Assembly: GCA_001643675.2 (NCBI GenBank)
Contig: LSRY02000029.1
Location: 496,001 to 560,000, forward strand
Origin: Monocercomonoides exilis
Lineage: Eukaryota; Preaxostyla; Oxymonadida; Polymastigidae
Direction of reading: 5' to 3'
DNA length: 64,000 bases
Position numbers and translations under genes: made by a program. Numbering within the stretch: the stretch's first letter is position 1; each line of letters begins with the position of its first letter. Positions 63,901-64,000 of this stretch are shown here, piece after piece. A model generated the notes under the pieces. It was given only the letters and a program-made list of their open reading frames with translations, did no database searches and was not told the origin of the DNA.

Positions 63901-64000
63901 GCAGACGAAATAATATATGTGAACACGCTCAATGGCCACACAGACGGGTGCGGTGCTGATGATTATCCTTGCGAGGAGCTTTGGTATGCTTCAGGGAAGA
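57979..64000 (+). CDS. Giant cysteine-rich beta-helix-type surface/secreted protein, 3' end beyond window
   Basis: An uninterrupted frame runs from the ATG at 57979 to the window edge (over 2,007 codons, no stop and no intron). An in-frame ATG at 58033 gives MIFPFLFSFFVGICQYQICF, a good signal peptide, and is my preferred start; 57979 would put 18 polar residues before it. The body is a series of short strands with regular Asn, Gly, Ser and Cys (F-x-x-C, GGG and N-x-T patterns), as in right-handed parallel beta-helix (pectin-lyase-like) proteins. A Cys module is repeated: GCGWVELPC (59617), GCGTANYPC (60655), HCGYPSFAC (61729), GCGFSDYPC (62773), GCGADDYPC (63946). Spacing is about 346-391 residues. 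Each unit also carries AWKG-x-x-x-FVD and, in most copies, a D-x-MGFE-type motif. It is similar in style to the large extracellular protein families of oxymonads. Function is unknown, with adhesion or cell-coat the usual guess. Confidence 0.85.
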   Translation, partial: MNNFIFKNLPYDYSAEKEMIFPFLFSFFVGICQYQICFDTHAINICEVREKSGLLNHASKKSSIFEKKQFMRENWSDRSQITHSEGTNINVVPCQTEIVSHLASYNSTISVFCIQFSCELEKAVVSLFGKSAFFVSNCILSSLKQFRNGLIHSYEANICICNLSLVQSHSSVFLPSLISFPPTNIVREHQSYIEIRDTSLSSFSLFNSNPLIQSSINNIITIQSSTFRNISQQHPKGNKFVEHNASFTISSCIVSTISDPTEGCIVPKVSGGSLNLLNSTFVRCLKIIGQKIYHTTTEDTFVDNCLYEKFTGIAISHDSTGSVIIKNTDFTNSTECQGAYTIKYRFFDSINNSFWNLKTSGLSSCLQPCQGYGPLTIQNNCMKSCESRWGGGCCHIHHSFSSADLISNCKFRNCFVTSVYDYCNGGGAIWNGEGAKVSYSNVLFENCCANATFGGAICFDSRDHATLHCCTLSYCLFIGCDALGEGKDLYAMNPWQNALNESQFVFCWTNKYLEANRLTLAEKGDKSSWIGKLGNIYADVQGTDSLGCGWVELPCLTIYNSVKIASVSGKGSPVHIKIAAGQYMERQIGIDSKYLEFEGSNDFETKLASNSSNTKPLIQISSGCATLFGLFIIRNSSASTSLPLFAISSASGELVLRSCKITSETAQSSSFQSPLISLSVGFFNMVSTVVESMIFSDASALEISSSSVQCCSFENSTFRDITRKEGDGSVLVVNIISGNELKMDGVRFERCICSKGNGGSMSCMLDASGRLMIGSLKVIEMEGCTTPQDIINKGKGGGIHLKLTGSSSNFVIQETSFYGCAAWKGNNIFVDAISLSSSITASTLKFVHTGMSDDDLMGFEEQCRADPVPLLAYLQIFSGIALVGGAKNRDFSGCGTANYPCGSIGYAAALRFPSSKRIITLNADFEWTESLIFNVYGWEVKSPARGREIKVLSEGTSTSEGMVTVEIATSISNLSFSASSQLGQHSCFLLCLSEELAMTDCSLKCSSSGSTEFGFGFVKINGGSLLLNRFSTASPITFGSASLISLSGAGMLNCAGCTMSSIKRMSGTGGCISIEKKNTLENSQSRKMAIDGCSFNGCCACVDGGGEGGGMSAWLSESDVLVVNGSTSFEECSAQSEEGSGGKGGGISIRCDDTSSSFGIMNAVAFSKVKVNRAEYGKDVFVWCESGILLSQMINSSSFGFFDSSELPSDALVLSGSENGRDSTIIPLHVYLCSLQTEIIADKDNGVDHTHCGYPSFACLSIDYCVENRISDSLNNIKVVSRSIIQQENSISSTPVNIYSEALVPVSVKDADRATQDGLVMCSSALFLVNLSLSVQRLFATARKAFLFSSSSLSIANCCVEFSSENTNDPVSFGVIFVESGNLLISGFKMEQATTFTTSPIFADNYNSIKIENSNITGTRRINGDGGCLYINEANGDEKRITIQSCNFTGSCDEGNGIRGGGVMGKVGSGNVLSVKSTSFENCMVPSDGNGNGGKGLGGGMHLCLKESIGSIAFDNISFSGCNAWKGKQLFVDGEDLRQIASNWLQCFKTETFLSEDMMGFERSTTNREFHVPLVLYFRTFVEPCFIGGAEEKSLDYTGCGFSDYPCGTLPYGGFVRFGDSKAHLRLTDRFCFANAIVLSSQEMDIEAETNGTLINVMSDGTGEGEGLIETSNAISFSGIAFNVSTTFAAAERKCLLLCSGSALSLVDCSVNAQSKKIDFGYVIVRGGNLHILRGVLNEIELLGAPVVELSGGNSRCTLEDVEWNNLKTGSIEGLVGAKSKSHVEMKNSKVSGPTQFGNHGVFFVEESSSATLEKSNFTLLTRNEGNGAIIDGRVGSGKSLSVSFCWFTFISCMGSGSKGGSVVATVSADGELLFNNNTVEESKVRKADGLGGGLHMEFLSSEVGYSMKNNKFLSNDAMLGYDVYLVCPTPRITIDRNKWAGSATEGQEEETMWVIDPSFPEGSDTLLKYLFPRADEIIYVNTLNGHTDGCGADDYPCEELWYASGK

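Noticed and set aside
62193-63941. Further minus-strand frames of 150-190 codons
   Set aside because: They mirror the same GGG/GGA-rich coding sequence on the opposite strand and have no motifs, so I treat them as shadows.
1-64000. tRNA, rRNA or other structural RNA genes
   Set aside because: I looked for A-box/B-box (GGTTCGAATCC-like) pairs and conserved rRNA blocks on both strands in the intergenic regions and found none.

Overview
The window is nuclear DNA of an anaerobic, flagellated protist, most likely a preaxostylan metamonad (oxymonad, Monocercomonoides-like). The evidence is: a pyruvate:ferredoxin oxidoreductase; GT-AG introns of 45-121 nt; a giant axonemal CFAP47-like gene; very long serine-rich proteins with poly-Ser tracts; and a beta-helix surface protein with a repeated GCG-x(4)-YPC type module, a style abundant in oxymonads. 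TAA, TAG and TGA all act as stops, which argues against the oxymonads that recode TAA/TAG. The exact genus is an inference.

Layout. 1-641: diverged foldback repeats at the left edge. 830-876: a 47-nt T tract. 958-1291 (-): a possible two-exon small gene. 2440-6182 (+): PFOR. 6467-26941 (-): a 6,754-residue serine-rich protein with one 20-kb exon. 27035-28762 (+): Notchless/Rsa4-type WD40 ribosome assembly factor. 29187-29843 (-): NDP-kinase-domain protein. 30056-36435 (+): 2,100-residue membrane-anchored serine-rich protein. 36825-37623 (-): small three-exon protein, possibly of the Rdx/SelW fold. 37840-38415 (-): small helical protein ending in KDEL. 38450-52163 (+): 4,530-residue CFAP47-like protein with ASH repeats and a CH domain. 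52506-53475 (+): uridine-phosphorylase-like enzyme. 53873-55018 (-): five-exon 3-hydroxyisobutyrate-dehydrogenase-like enzyme. 55019-57978: AT-rich gap holding a perfect 261-bp inverted repeat. 57979 to the window end (+): an incomplete, secreted/surface beta-helix-type protein of more than 2,000 residues.

Genes alternate strand often and are closely packed, with AT-rich spacers of 30-400 bp except at the two repeat-bearing ends. Several genes had to be rebuilt across introns: their first exons are short (13-190 nt) and introns lie mainly near gene ends, leaving enormous uninterrupted cores. There is no operon logic. The genes cover energy metabolism (PFOR), nucleotide metabolism (NDP kinase, uridine phosphorylase), ribosome biogenesis (NLE), flagellum structure (CFAP47) and cell surface, plus unassigned giant scaffold-like proteins.

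All intron calls come from reading splice signals and frames by eye. Gene families were recognised from motifs and not by database search.
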